This document shows, in pieces, positions 36,490-45,300 of a DNA stretch of 64,000 bases (positions are counted from its first letter, which is position 1; the number at the start of each line of letters is the position of its first letter). Source of the DNA: Tenacibaculum aquimarinum (GTDB taxonomy: Bacteria > Bacteroidota > Bacteroidia > Flavobacteriales > Flavobacteriaceae); contig NZ_JAKGSC010000001.1 in the NCBI RefSeq assembly GCF_022478115.1, positions 248,001-312,000 of the forward strand, read 5' to 3'. The notes under the pieces are model-generated. The model worked only from the letters and a program-made list of their open reading frames with translations, was not told the origin of the DNA and searched no databases. Both the position numbers and the translations under genes were made by a program.

Positions 36490-37689
36490 TTAAGCTATTC
36501 CTTGCGTATAAAATGCATAAGCAAAAGCCAAAACACTTACTAAAATACCAATCATAAAAACGGTATACGTTAATCTCAAAATTCCGTATTTCCTATTTAA
36601 AACCAAGCCTAAGAAATATAAATCTTTAGTTAAAGAACTGTATAAATAATCTCGATCTTTCATCATTTCATCCATTGCCCATTGAAATTCTTGTAATTTC
36701 ATTTGATGAAAATTTCCAAAAAACAATAAATTTACCTTCTTATTTGCAACATCTTCTTTTGTAAATTTTCCTTGCGTTACATTGGGTCTCGTTGCCATAA
36801 TAGATAATACAATAGATGCAACTGTAAATGCTATAAAAATAATAGACGGAATTATTAGATAATCGTTAGAAGGGTTATCTAACTTTGGTAGCAAAGTTGA
36901 AAGAGCCATGGAAATTATAATAGCATTTACAGAAAGTAAAATATTTGCTTTGGTATCGGCAATATCACTTAAGGTAATATGATTTCTAAGTGCAACTCTA
37001 AACATAGTTTCTACACCTCTTTCTGGTAATTCAATTTTACTTTTTTTGTGCGCTAATTCTTCTTTTTTATGTTTAAATTTTGTGGCTTCAGCTTTTATTT
37101 TCTTTTCAGTTTTTATTAACTGTGCTAAATTTTTACTTTTTTGTTTGTCCCAAATTTTTGACGCAGCACTAGTGTAGTAACGATGTTTATTGGTTAAAAA
37201 ATCTATATTTTCACTCAACCAATCAGATTCATTTAAAACTCTATCTTTAGAGAGTTCCCATTCTCTTCTTAGCAACTCTGTTAAATAACTAAAATTTTTA
37301 CTTCCTAGATGAGAACAGTCTGCATCATTTAAAATCTTTTCAAATTCAGAAACAGGCGCTACTCCCATTTCTGTAGAAAGAATCATCTTTGAAATTGCAT
37401 CAATCCTCTCTGAAGCTAAACCGTTTTCTTTTAAAAATTTAGCTGCAATCTTTACACCTTCTTTCTCATGACCATCCATAACCTTGGTGTAACCAACATC
37501 ATGAAACCAAGCGGCTATTATTAAATTTTCTTTTTCAATTTCAGATAAATCTAAAACTTCTATTAACTCTCCTGTCTTCTCAACCACTCGCTGTGTATGA
37601 GAAACGTTATGATACACAAAGCTTTTTTCTAAGTTTGAGTTTAAAAAATTAATAACAAAATTTTCTGTTTTAGAAATTAAAGTATCCAT
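36490..37689 (-). CDS. HD phosphohydrolase fused to a Pycsar-effector-like membrane domain
   Basis: A 399-residue protein. The N-terminal HD domain (about 1-190) keeps its metal ligands: H31, H63-D64 in FHDVGY, and D122/D124 in LNDADCSHLG. A basic coiled linker (about 190-225) leads to a DUF5706/Pycsar-effector-type domain with RNHITLSDIADTKANILLSV. This has paired membrane helices (about 248-290) and a last helix (about 372-396). Pycsar effectors of this type damage membranes on sensing cyclic pyrimidine nucleotides, whereas HD domains hydrolyse nucleotides or phosphoesters. No cyclase gene is nearby, so a defence role is open. Confidence 0.85.
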   Translation of the reverse strand: MDTLISKTENFVINFLNSNLEKSFVYHNVSHTQRVVEKTGELIEVLDLSEIEKENLIIAAWFHDVGYTKVMDGHEKEGVKIAAKFLKENGLASERIDAISKMILSTEMGVAPVSEFEKILNDADCSHLGSKNFSYLTELLRREWELSKDRVLNESDWLSENIDFLTNKHRYYTSAASKIWDKQKSKNLAQLIKTEKKIKAEATKFKHKKEELAHKKSKIELPERGVETMFRVALRNHITLSDIADTKANILLSVNAIIISMALSTLLPKLDNPSNDYLIIPSIIFIAFTVASIVLSIMATRPNVTQGKFTKEDVANKKVNLLFFGNFHQMKLQEFQWAMDEMMKDRDYLYSSLTKDLYFLGLVLNRKYGILRLTYTVFMIGILVSVLAFAYAFYTQGIA

Positions 37690-37804
37690 AAATCGAGTAA
37701 TTTTAAAAAGTAAAAATAAGTAAAGTTTTTAGGACTTCTAACAATGTAAGTTTTATTACAAATTTTCGACTAAAATAATGAGTAAAAATTTAAATAGTAC
37801 AGTT

Positions 37805-37818
37805 TCAATAATTATTGA
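37805..37818. promoter_or_regulatory. 14-bp palindrome before the msr cluster
   Basis: TCAATAATTATTGA is a perfect palindrome in the divergent gap between the HD gene and msrB, 66 bases before msrB. It could be an operator, but AT-rich palindromes arise easily in this genome. Confidence 0.25.
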
Positions 37819-37883
37819 GATTGTACTATATTTTTTGCTCAAAATTTTCATACTTTTAATAACTTAAATGAACGAAATTTATT

Positions 37884-38345
37884 ATGCTTACTTGGAAAAA
37901 CATTATTCACTTTACAGTAAATGGAAACCCAACTCCAACAAAAAGAGTTGAAAAAACTGAAGAAGAATGGAAAAAAACGCTTACTTCTGAACAATTTAGA
38001 GTAACTCGTTTAAAAGGAACTGAAAGACCTTTTTCTGGGGAACTCTGTTCAATTTACGAAGAAGGAAAATATAACTGTATTTGTTGTAACGCACCTCTAT
38101 TTGATTCTACCATTAAATTTGAATCTAGTTCTGGTTGGCCTAGTTTTACACAACCAATTGAAGAGAATGCAATTAAATACCATAAAGATGTTTCATTAGG
38201 TATGATTAGAGTTGAAGTACTTTGTAACACTTGCGATGCTCATTTAGGGCATATTTTTCCAGATGGTCCAGAACCAAGTGGATTACGTTATTGTATTAAT
38301 TCAGAATCTATGCAATTAGAGAAAGGAGCAGAAAATGACAACTAA
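37884..38345 (+). CDS. msrB: peptide-methionine (R)-S-oxide reductase
   Basis: MsrB reduces the R form of methionine sulfoxide in oxidised proteins. The 153-residue protein has the zinc ligands in [10 protein letters not shown] and [13 protein letters not shown], the SSSGWPSF motif, and the catalytic Cys in GLRYCINS. There is no signal peptide, so it is cytoplasmic. The N-terminus [17 protein letters not shown] is the usual flavobacterial form. It overlaps msrA by 11 bases. Confidence 0.96.
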   Translation: MLTWKNIIHFTVNGNPTPTKRVEKTEEEWKKTLTSEQFRVTRLKGTERPFSGELCSIYEEGKYNCICCNAPLFDSTIKFESSSGWPSFTQPIEENAIKYHKDVSLGMIRVEVLCNTCDAHLGHIFPDGPEPSGLRYCINSESMQLEKGAENDN

Positions 38346-38874
38346 TAACTTACAAGTTGCCACTTTAGGCGGAGGTTGTTTTTGGTGTACAGAGGCTGTA
38401 TTTCAAGAAGTAAAAGGAGTAGAAAAAGTAGTGTCTGGTTATGCCGGTGGAAATGTTCCTGGTCATCCAACGTATAGAGAAATTTGTTCTGGATTAACAG
38501 GCCATGCAGAAGTTATTCAAATTACTTTTGACGCTGAAATTATTTCATTTGAAGACATTTTAGTAATTTTTATGACAACGCATGATCCTACAACTTTAAA
38601 CCAACAAGGTGCAGATAGAGGAACACAATATCGTTCGGTAATTTTTTATCAAAATGAAGTTCAGCAAAAAATAGCACAAGAGGTTTTAAAACAAATTCAA
38701 CCGTATTATAATGATACGATTGTAACCGAGTTAAGTCCTTTGCTAATATTCTATGCAGCTACAAAAGAACATCAAAATTATTATAGAGAGAATACACAAC
38801 AAGGATATTGTAGTTTTGTAATTGAACCAAAATTGGCAAAATTGAGAAAGCTACATGCCGATAAGTTAAAGTAA
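38335..38874 (+). CDS. msrA: peptide-methionine (S)-S-oxide reductase
   Basis: MsrA reduces the S form of methionine sulfoxide. The 179-residue protein has the catalytic motif [12 protein letters not shown] (Cys near residue 17) and the [13 protein letters not shown] and YRSVIFY segments of the family. The start overlaps the msrB end by 11 bases, so the pair is translated together and repairs both stereoisomers. Confidence 0.97.
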   Translation: MTTNNLQVATLGGGCFWCTEAVFQEVKGVEKVVSGYAGGNVPGHPTYREICSGLTGHAEVIQITFDAEIISFEDILVIFMTTHDPTTLNQQGADRGTQYRSVIFYQNEVQQKIAQEVLKQIQPYYNDTIVTELSPLLIFYAATKEHQNYYRENTQQGYCSFVIEPKLAKLRKLHADKLK

Positions 38875-38875
38875 A

Positions 38876-39112
38876 ATGATTAAATTATTTGGAGCGCAAC
38901 GCTGCCATAAAACACAATATTATCAAACATTTTTAGAGACGCGTAATTTAGATTACGCGTTTTTAGATGTAGAAAAAAATGAAGAAAATGCTAAAGAATT
39001 ACGTAACTTGTATGAGAATAGAAAATTAAATTTCCCTACAATTATTATTAACAATAAAAGGTTACGAAATCCTTCAGACAAGGAATTGAATAAGTGGATA
39101 GAAAAATTATGA
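38876..39112 (+). CDS. small glutaredoxin-like protein, single-Cys motif
   Basis: A 78-residue thioredoxin-fold protein. The strand IKLFGAQRC leads to C10-H11-K12-T13 in the place of the usual CPYC, so only one active-site Cys remains. The cis-Pro motif appears as NFPTIIINNKRLRNPS. It starts one base after the msrA stop, and its TGA overlaps the selO ATG (ATGA). It may recycle or glutathionylate partners of the Msr enzymes, or serve as a SelO target; both are inferences. Confidence 0.8.
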   Translation: MIKLFGAQRCHKTQYYQTFLETRNLDYAFLDVEKNEENAKELRNLYENRKLNFPTIIINNKRLRNPSDKELNKWIEKL

Positions 39113-40674
39113 AATTAACTATAGACGACACTTTTAACAAAGAATTACCTGCAGATGAAATTTTAGGAAATTCACGCAGGCAAGTTATAAATGCTTGCTA
39201 TTCTTTTGTTGCACCTACAAAAACAGCAAATCCTAGCTTAGTACATGTTTCTGAAGAAATGTTAAAAGCAATTGGTTTAACTTCTGAAGATGCAAAATCT
39301 GATGATTTTTTAAACGTGTTTACGGGAAATACAATTTTAGAAAACACCAAACCTTTTGCCATGTGTTATGGTGGACATCAATTTGGTAATTGGGCTGGAC
39401 AATTAGGCGATGGAAGAGCTATAAACTTAACCGAAATTGTACACAATAATAAACGTTGGGCAATTCAATTAAAAGGCGCTGGTGAAACTCCGTATTCAAG
39501 AACCGCAGATGGTTTAGCCGTTTTACGTTCTTCAGTAAGAGAATATTTATGTAGCGAGGCTATGTTTCACTTAGGCGTTCCAACAACACGTGCATTAAGT
39601 TTAAGTTTGTCTGGAGATGAAGTTTTGCGAGATGTTATGTACAACGGAAATCCTGACTATGAAAAAGGCGCAATTGTTTCTCGTTTAGCACCGAGTTTTA
39701 TCCGTTTTGGTAATTTTGAAATTCTAGCCGCAAGACAAGACTCAGAAACTTTAATGCAACTTACAGATTATACAATTAAACATTTTTATCCGGAAATTTC
39801 TTCCGAAGGAAAACAAAAATACTTAGATTTTTTAACCAACGTTAGAAACAAAACCATTGATATGATTGTGCATTGGCAACGTGTTGGTTTTGTGCACGGA
39901 GTTATGAATACAGACAACATGTCTATTCTTGGTTTAACCATAGATTATGGTCCTTATGGTTGGTTAGAAGGTTACGATTTAGGTTGGACACCAAACACAA
40001 CAGATATTCAAAACAAAAGATATCGATTTGAAAATCAGCCAAATATTGGAATTTGGAATTTACTAAAATTAGCAAATGCTTTATATCCTTTAATTGAAGA
40101 AGTTGATCCTTTACAGGAAATTCTAAACGGTTATCATGATCTTTTTAAGGAGAAATATTTAAAAATGATGCAAGAAAAACTTGGGTTATTTTCTTCGGAT
40201 GAAAGCTATTCTGAACTAATTGGCAGATTAGAAGAAACTTTACAACTTACTGAAACTGACATGACAATTTTCTTTAGAAATTTAGCAAATGTATCAGCAA
40301 AAGATAACGTTGATTCAGCATTTAAAAAAATAACAAATGCTTTTTATGTTTTAAATGAGGTTAAAGGCGAAACTAAAGATTATTGGCAAGATTGGTTTAA
40401 ACGATATTTAAAAAGATTACAAAAAGAAACTTTTTCTGATTCAGAAAGAAAAATAAAAATGGATTTGATAAATCCTAAATATGTATTGAGAAACTACATG
40501 GCACAATTAGCAATTGACGATGCAGATAAAGGAGATTATAAATTAATTGATGAGTTATATCAAATGCTAAAAACTCCTTATTCAGAACAACCAGAAAAAC
40601 ATAAATGGTTCGCTAAAAGACCAGAATGGGCGCGTAACAAAATTGGTTGTTCTATGTTGAGTTGCAGCTCATAA
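39109..40674 (+). CDS. selO: protein adenylyltransferase SelO (YdiU)
   Basis: SelO is a pseudokinase-fold enzyme that attaches AMP to Ser, Thr or Tyr of target proteins and takes part in oxidative-stress responses. The 521-residue protein has MCYGGHQFGNWAGQLGDGRA, QLKGAGETPYSR, HGVMNTDNMSILG and IDYGPYGW, holding the nucleotide and metal ligands. The C-terminus ends SMLSCSS, where eukaryotic members carry selenocysteine. A GTG at 39094 is in frame, but the ATG at 39109 begins the family-like KLTIDDTF and overlaps the previous stop as ATGA. Confidence 0.95.
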   Translation: MKLTIDDTFNKELPADEILGNSRRQVINACYSFVAPTKTANPSLVHVSEEMLKAIGLTSEDAKSDDFLNVFTGNTILENTKPFAMCYGGHQFGNWAGQLGDGRAINLTEIVHNNKRWAIQLKGAGETPYSRTADGLAVLRSSVREYLCSEAMFHLGVPTTRALSLSLSGDEVLRDVMYNGNPDYEKGAIVSRLAPSFIRFGNFEILAARQDSETLMQLTDYTIKHFYPEISSEGKQKYLDFLTNVRNKTIDMIVHWQRVGFVHGVMNTDNMSILGLTIDYGPYGWLEGYDLGWTPNTTDIQNKRYRFENQPNIGIWNLLKLANALYPLIEEVDPLQEILNGYHDLFKEKYLKMMQEKLGLFSSDESYSELIGRLEETLQLTETDMTIFFRNLANVSAKDNVDSAFKKITNAFYVLNEVKGETKDYWQDWFKRYLKRLQKETFSDSERKIKMDLINPKYVLRNYMAQLAIDDADKGDYKLIDELYQMLKTPYSEQPEKHKWFAKRPEWARNKIGCSMLSCSS

Positions 40675-40699
40675 TTAAAATTTATTGTACTTTAGATTT

Positions 40700-41710
40700 A
40701 TGACTCACGAGTTTTTAAATATTTTACAGCAAGCATTAATCAACCAAAAAAAAAGGTTAACAAACGTGCTAGTGACTGTTGTTAACTTAGACGGTTCTTC
40801 TTACAGAAAACCAGGAGTTAGAATGCTACTTTCTTCCGATAATAAAATGGTTGGTGCAGTAAGCGGCGGTTGTGTAGAAAATGAAATACAACGTAGAGCA
40901 CAATCTGTTTTTAAAGACGGAAAAGCAAAAATTATAACGTATGACGGTCGCTATAGATTAGGTTGCGAAGGTGTTTTATATATTTTATTAGAGCCTTTTT
41001 TTATTTCTGATGATTTATTTACCCAATTCTCAAAAAACATCTCAGAGAGAGAACCATTCATTATTGAATCTTATTACCAAAAAAAAGATGAAATTTTTGG
41101 AGATTTCGGTTCAGTAATTCAATTTAAAAAAGGAACATCATTTTCTTTTCACGAAGGAAAAATAGACTCAAAAAACGAAGTTTTTTCTCAAACTTTACAA
41201 CCACTATTTAGGCTTTTAATTATTGGCGGGGAACACGATGCTGTTAAATTATGTACACAAGCAACTCAATTAGGTTGGCAAGTTGAAGTTATAACTTCTA
41301 TAAAAGATCCTAAAGAATTAACTGATTTTCCTGGAGCAACTTCTGTAACTGCCCAAACTCCAGAAATACTTGAACTAAATAACATAAATAAACAAACAGC
41401 AATTGTAATTATGAATCATAATTTTACTTATGATTTGCGTTATTTAACAACTTTACAGAATGAAAATCCTATTTATATTGGAATTTTAGGAGCAGCTAAA
41501 AGACGTGAAAAACTATTAAATGAGTTATTTGATATTGCTCCTGATATTTCTGACGAATTCTTAGAAAAAATTCATACGCCAGCAGGATTAAACATTGGTG
41601 CAGAAACGCCAGAAGAAATTGCGTTGTCCATTTTAGCCGAAATATTATCCGTAGTTAGAAAAAAAGAAGTGTTTTCTTTAAAGAAAATTACAGGAAGAAT
41701 TCATAGTTAA
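40700..41710 (+). CDS. XdhC/CoxI family protein
   Basis: XdhC proteins bind molybdenum cofactor, assist its sulfuration and deliver it to xanthine dehydrogenase-type enzymes. The 336-residue protein has the N-terminal domain motif LDGSSYRKPGVRML, then VGAVSGGCVE, and the Rossmann-like C-terminal domain with LLIIGGEHDAVKL, YIGILGAAKRREKL and IGAETPEEIALSI. The ATG at 40700 is preferred over an in-frame TTG at 40685. A MocA-like gene follows after 2 bases, but no molybdenum hydroxylase is in the window. Confidence 0.93.
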   Translation: MTHEFLNILQQALINQKKRLTNVLVTVVNLDGSSYRKPGVRMLLSSDNKMVGAVSGGCVENEIQRRAQSVFKDGKAKIITYDGRYRLGCEGVLYILLEPFFISDDLFTQFSKNISEREPFIIESYYQKKDEIFGDFGSVIQFKKGTSFSFHEGKIDSKNEVFSQTLQPLFRLLIIGGEHDAVKLCTQATQLGWQVEVITSIKDPKELTDFPGATSVTAQTPEILELNNINKQTAIVIMNHNFTYDLRYLTTLQNENPIYIGILGAAKRREKLLNELFDIAPDISDEFLEKIHTPAGLNIGAETPEEIALSILAEILSVVRKKEVFSLKKITGRIHS

Positions 41711-41712
41711 AC

Positions 41713-42285
41713 ATGCAAAAAACAGCAATACTTATTTTAGCGGCCGGAAGTTCTACTAGAATGAATGCTACCAAACAATTACTCCCATATAAAAACACAA
41801 CTTTATTAGGTTTTGCAATTGAAACTGCAAAAAAAACTACAACAAACCAAGTGTTTTGTGTTTTAGGTTCAAATGCAGAAATCATAGAAGAATCGGTAAA
41901 AAAACATCAAGTTGAAACTATTTTTAATCCAAATTTTAAAGCAGGCTTAAGCTCTAGTATTGTTGCTGGTATAAATCATATAACTCCTATGAATTTTGAT
42001 GCTGTTTTAATTATTCTTGCAGACCAACCCAAAATAACTAGTGCGTATTTAAATGAATTACTAAAAACTTCAGTAGAAAATCCTACTAAAATAATAGCAT
42101 CTAATTATGGAGAAAATAATGGTGTTCCTGTAATTTTTCCGAAGAATTATTTTAAAGAATTATTGCTCTTAAAAGGAGACAAAGGAGCTAAGAATTTATT
42201 AAAGAAAATGCACTCTAATTTAATTTCAATAAAATCAACAAACCTAATTGATATTGACACAGAAGAAGAATACAAAAACCTATAA
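41713..42285 (+). CDS. MocA/MobA-like nucleotidyltransferase
   Basis: A 190-residue NTP transferase. The nucleotide motif ILAAGSSTRMNATKQLLPY is at the N-terminus, and LIILADQPKIT holds the metal-binding Asp. Proteins of this size next to XdhC are usually MocA-type, making molybdopterin cytosine dinucleotide. The pairing with xdhC supports cofactor maturation for a molybdenum hydroxylase encoded elsewhere. Confidence 0.88.
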   Translation: MQKTAILILAAGSSTRMNATKQLLPYKNTTLLGFAIETAKKTTTNQVFCVLGSNAEIIEESVKKHQVETIFNPNFKAGLSSSIVAGINHITPMNFDAVLIILADQPKITSAYLNELLKTSVENPTKIIASNYGENNGVPVIFPKNYFKELLLLKGDKGAKNLLKKMHSNLISIKSTNLIDIDTEEEYKNL

Positions 42286-42348
42286 ATAGTGTCTTTTTTT
42301 CATTTATTATAAAAAAATTAAATTAGCAGAACCAACTAAACAAAACTC

Positions 42349-45300
42349 ATGAAGTTAACTAGAACTTTTTTATATGTTATTCTTTTTACATTCGTTACAA
42401 ATTGCGCAACTTACAAGGCTCAATATTCCCAAAATAAACTAAACAAAGTCAACGCTAACAACAAAGAAATAGCACATTCTTTTTATTTAATTGGAGATGC
42501 TGGCAACTCAACTTTAACAGAAAATTCACCCGCTCTAAACTATTTAAAACGTAAAACTGAAAACACTTCAGAAAATGCAACGTTACTTTTTTTAGGTGAT
42601 AATGTTTATGAAACTGGAATTCCAAATAAGAATAATGAAAATTATGCTTTAGCAAAAAGAAGAATAGAAGCGCAAACAGATGTTGCTAAAGATTTTAAAG
42701 GGAGATCAATATTTATTCCTGGAAATCACGATTGGTATAATGGTTTAGATGGCTTAAAACGAGAAGAAAAATTAGTAGAAGAAGCATTAGGAAAAAAGTC
42801 TTTTTTACCTCAAAATGGTTGTCCTTTAGAGAAAGTAAATATCTCTAAGGATATTGTTTTAATAATTGTTGATACACATTGGTATTTAACAAATTGGGAC
42901 AATCATCCAACAATAAATGATAATTGTGAAATAAAAACAAGAACAAAGTTTTTTGATGAATTTGAAGGTTTAATTAAAAAAAGTAGAGGAAAAACTACCA
43001 TTATTGCAATGCATCATCCAATGTTTACAAATGGTTCTCATGGAGGTAAATATTCTTTTGCAAGCCATATGAAACCTACACCAGTTTTAGGAACACTTAA
43101 AAACTTAATTAGAAAATCTTCAGGAATAACAAATACCGATATTCAAAATAAGAAATACAATGCGCTAAAAAAACATTTAGTTACTATTTCTCAAGAAAAC
43201 GATAAAACAATTTTTGTTTCTGGTCACGATCATAATTTACAATATATAGTTCAAGATAATTTACCACAAATAATAAGTGGTTCTGGCTCTAAAACAATGG
43301 CTACTAAATTATCTGGCGGCGCAAAATTCACTTATGCAGCACAGGGTTTTGCTAAATTAGATGTATATAAAGACGGATCTTCATCTGTTAGTTTTCATAC
43401 TGTAAAAGATGATAAAATTGTATATCAAACTGAAGTTTTACCTCCAAATGAGAAAAAAATTTTCAATACATTTCCTAAAAACAAAATAACAGAAAAGAAA
43501 GCTTCAATTTATACAAAAGAAGAAGTAACCAAAAATGGTCTATATCGTTATTTTTGGGGAGAACGTTACAGAAAATATTTTGGAACTGAAGTAAGTGCAC
43601 CAACAGTAGATTTAGACACACTTTTTGGTGGCTTAAAACCTGTTAGAAAAGGTGGCGGACATCAATCAAAATCTTTGAGATTAAGAGATAAAAAAGGACG
43701 CGAATATGTTATGCGAGCGTTGCGTAAAAATGCAGTTCAATATTTACAAGCCGTTGCTTTTAAAGATCAATATATAGAAGGACAGTTTGATAACACAAAG
43801 ACAGAAGGCTTATTAATGGATGTTTTTACAGGATCACATCCTTATGCACCATTTACAATAGGAAAATTATCTGACGCCATTGGTGTTTATCATACAAATC
43901 CTGTTTTATATTACATTCCTAAGCAAAATAGTTTGGGTCATTTTAACTCAGAATTTGGAGATGAACTGTACATGATTGAAGAACGTGCCGCTTCTGGGCA
44001 TGGAGATAAAGCTAGTTTTGGTTTTGCTAACGAAGTTATAAGCACAGACGATTTATTGAAGAATCTAACTAAGAGTGAAAATCATGTTTTAGATGAAAAC
44101 TCATACATAAAAGCTCGTTTGTTTGACATGTTAATTGGAGACTTTGATAGGCATGAAGATCAATGGAGATGGGCAGTTTTTAAAGAAGGAAAGCAAACCG
44201 TTTACAGACCAATACCTAGAGATAGAGATCAGGCATTTTCTATAATGGGAGATGGTGCTTTGTTAGGTTTTGCTACAAACAATGTGCCTACTTTAAGAGG
44301 AATGAGAGCGTATAGTGAAGAATTAAAAAGTCCAAAATGGTTTAATTTATCGCCAAACGCATTGGATATGTCTATAATTAAATCTGATAAACAACATTGG
44401 GATGCTCAAGTTAAATTAATCACATCAAAAATTACTGATGAAATTATTGATGATGCTTTTTCTCTTTTTCCTGATGAAGTTAAAGATGAAACCATATCAG
44501 AAATAAAAAGAAAACTACAAGGACGTAGAAGTAATCTACAGAAAATATCTGATTCTTATTACAACTACTTAAACACTTATCAAGTTATAAAGGGAACCAA
44601 TAAAGATGATTGGTTTGATGTTGAAAGATTACCAAACGGTAAAACAAAAGTTACTGGATATCGAATTAAAAAGGGTGAAAAATCAACTGTTTTTCATCAA
44701 AGAACATATAGTGCTTCAGAAACCAAAGAAATTTGGATTTATGGCTTGGATGACGATGATACTTTTATTGTAAAAGGTGAAGCCAAAGATCTAATAAAAG
44801 TTAGAATTATTGGAGGTCAAAACAATGATAATTATACTATTGAAAATGGTAAAAAAGTAAAAATTTACGACCAAAAATCTAAGAAAAATACCTTTACCAA
44901 CAATAATGGAAGCATAAAACTAACGGATGATTATGAAACAAATGTTTACAATTATAAAAAATTACCAAATAGTTTAAACGTTCTAAATCCATCAATATGG
45001 TTTAATCCAGACGACGGAATAAAATTAGGGCTAACAAATATTTTAACAATCAATAAATTTGAAAGAAACCCATTTACTTCACAACACATACTTTCTGGAG
45101 CCTTCTATTTTGCTACAAATGGTTTCGAATTAGATTACTCAAGTGAATTTGCAAACGTTATTGGTAAATGGAATTTAGGAATAGAAGCTCATTTTACAAG
45201 TCCAAATTTTGCAATAAATTACTTTGGATTGGGTAATAGTAGTTTAAACCCTGAAGCCGATAAAGAAGAATCTAACTTAGATTTTAATAGAGTAAAAATA

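Noticed and set aside
36490..37689. Complete Pycsar anti-phage operon
   Set aside because: No uridylate or cytidylate cyclase gene lies next to the effector-like protein, so only the fusion itself can be claimed.
39094..39108. GTG start for selO five codons upstream of the ATG
   Set aside because: It lies inside the glutaredoxin-like gene and would add residues unlike the family; the ATG overlapping the previous stop is the better start.
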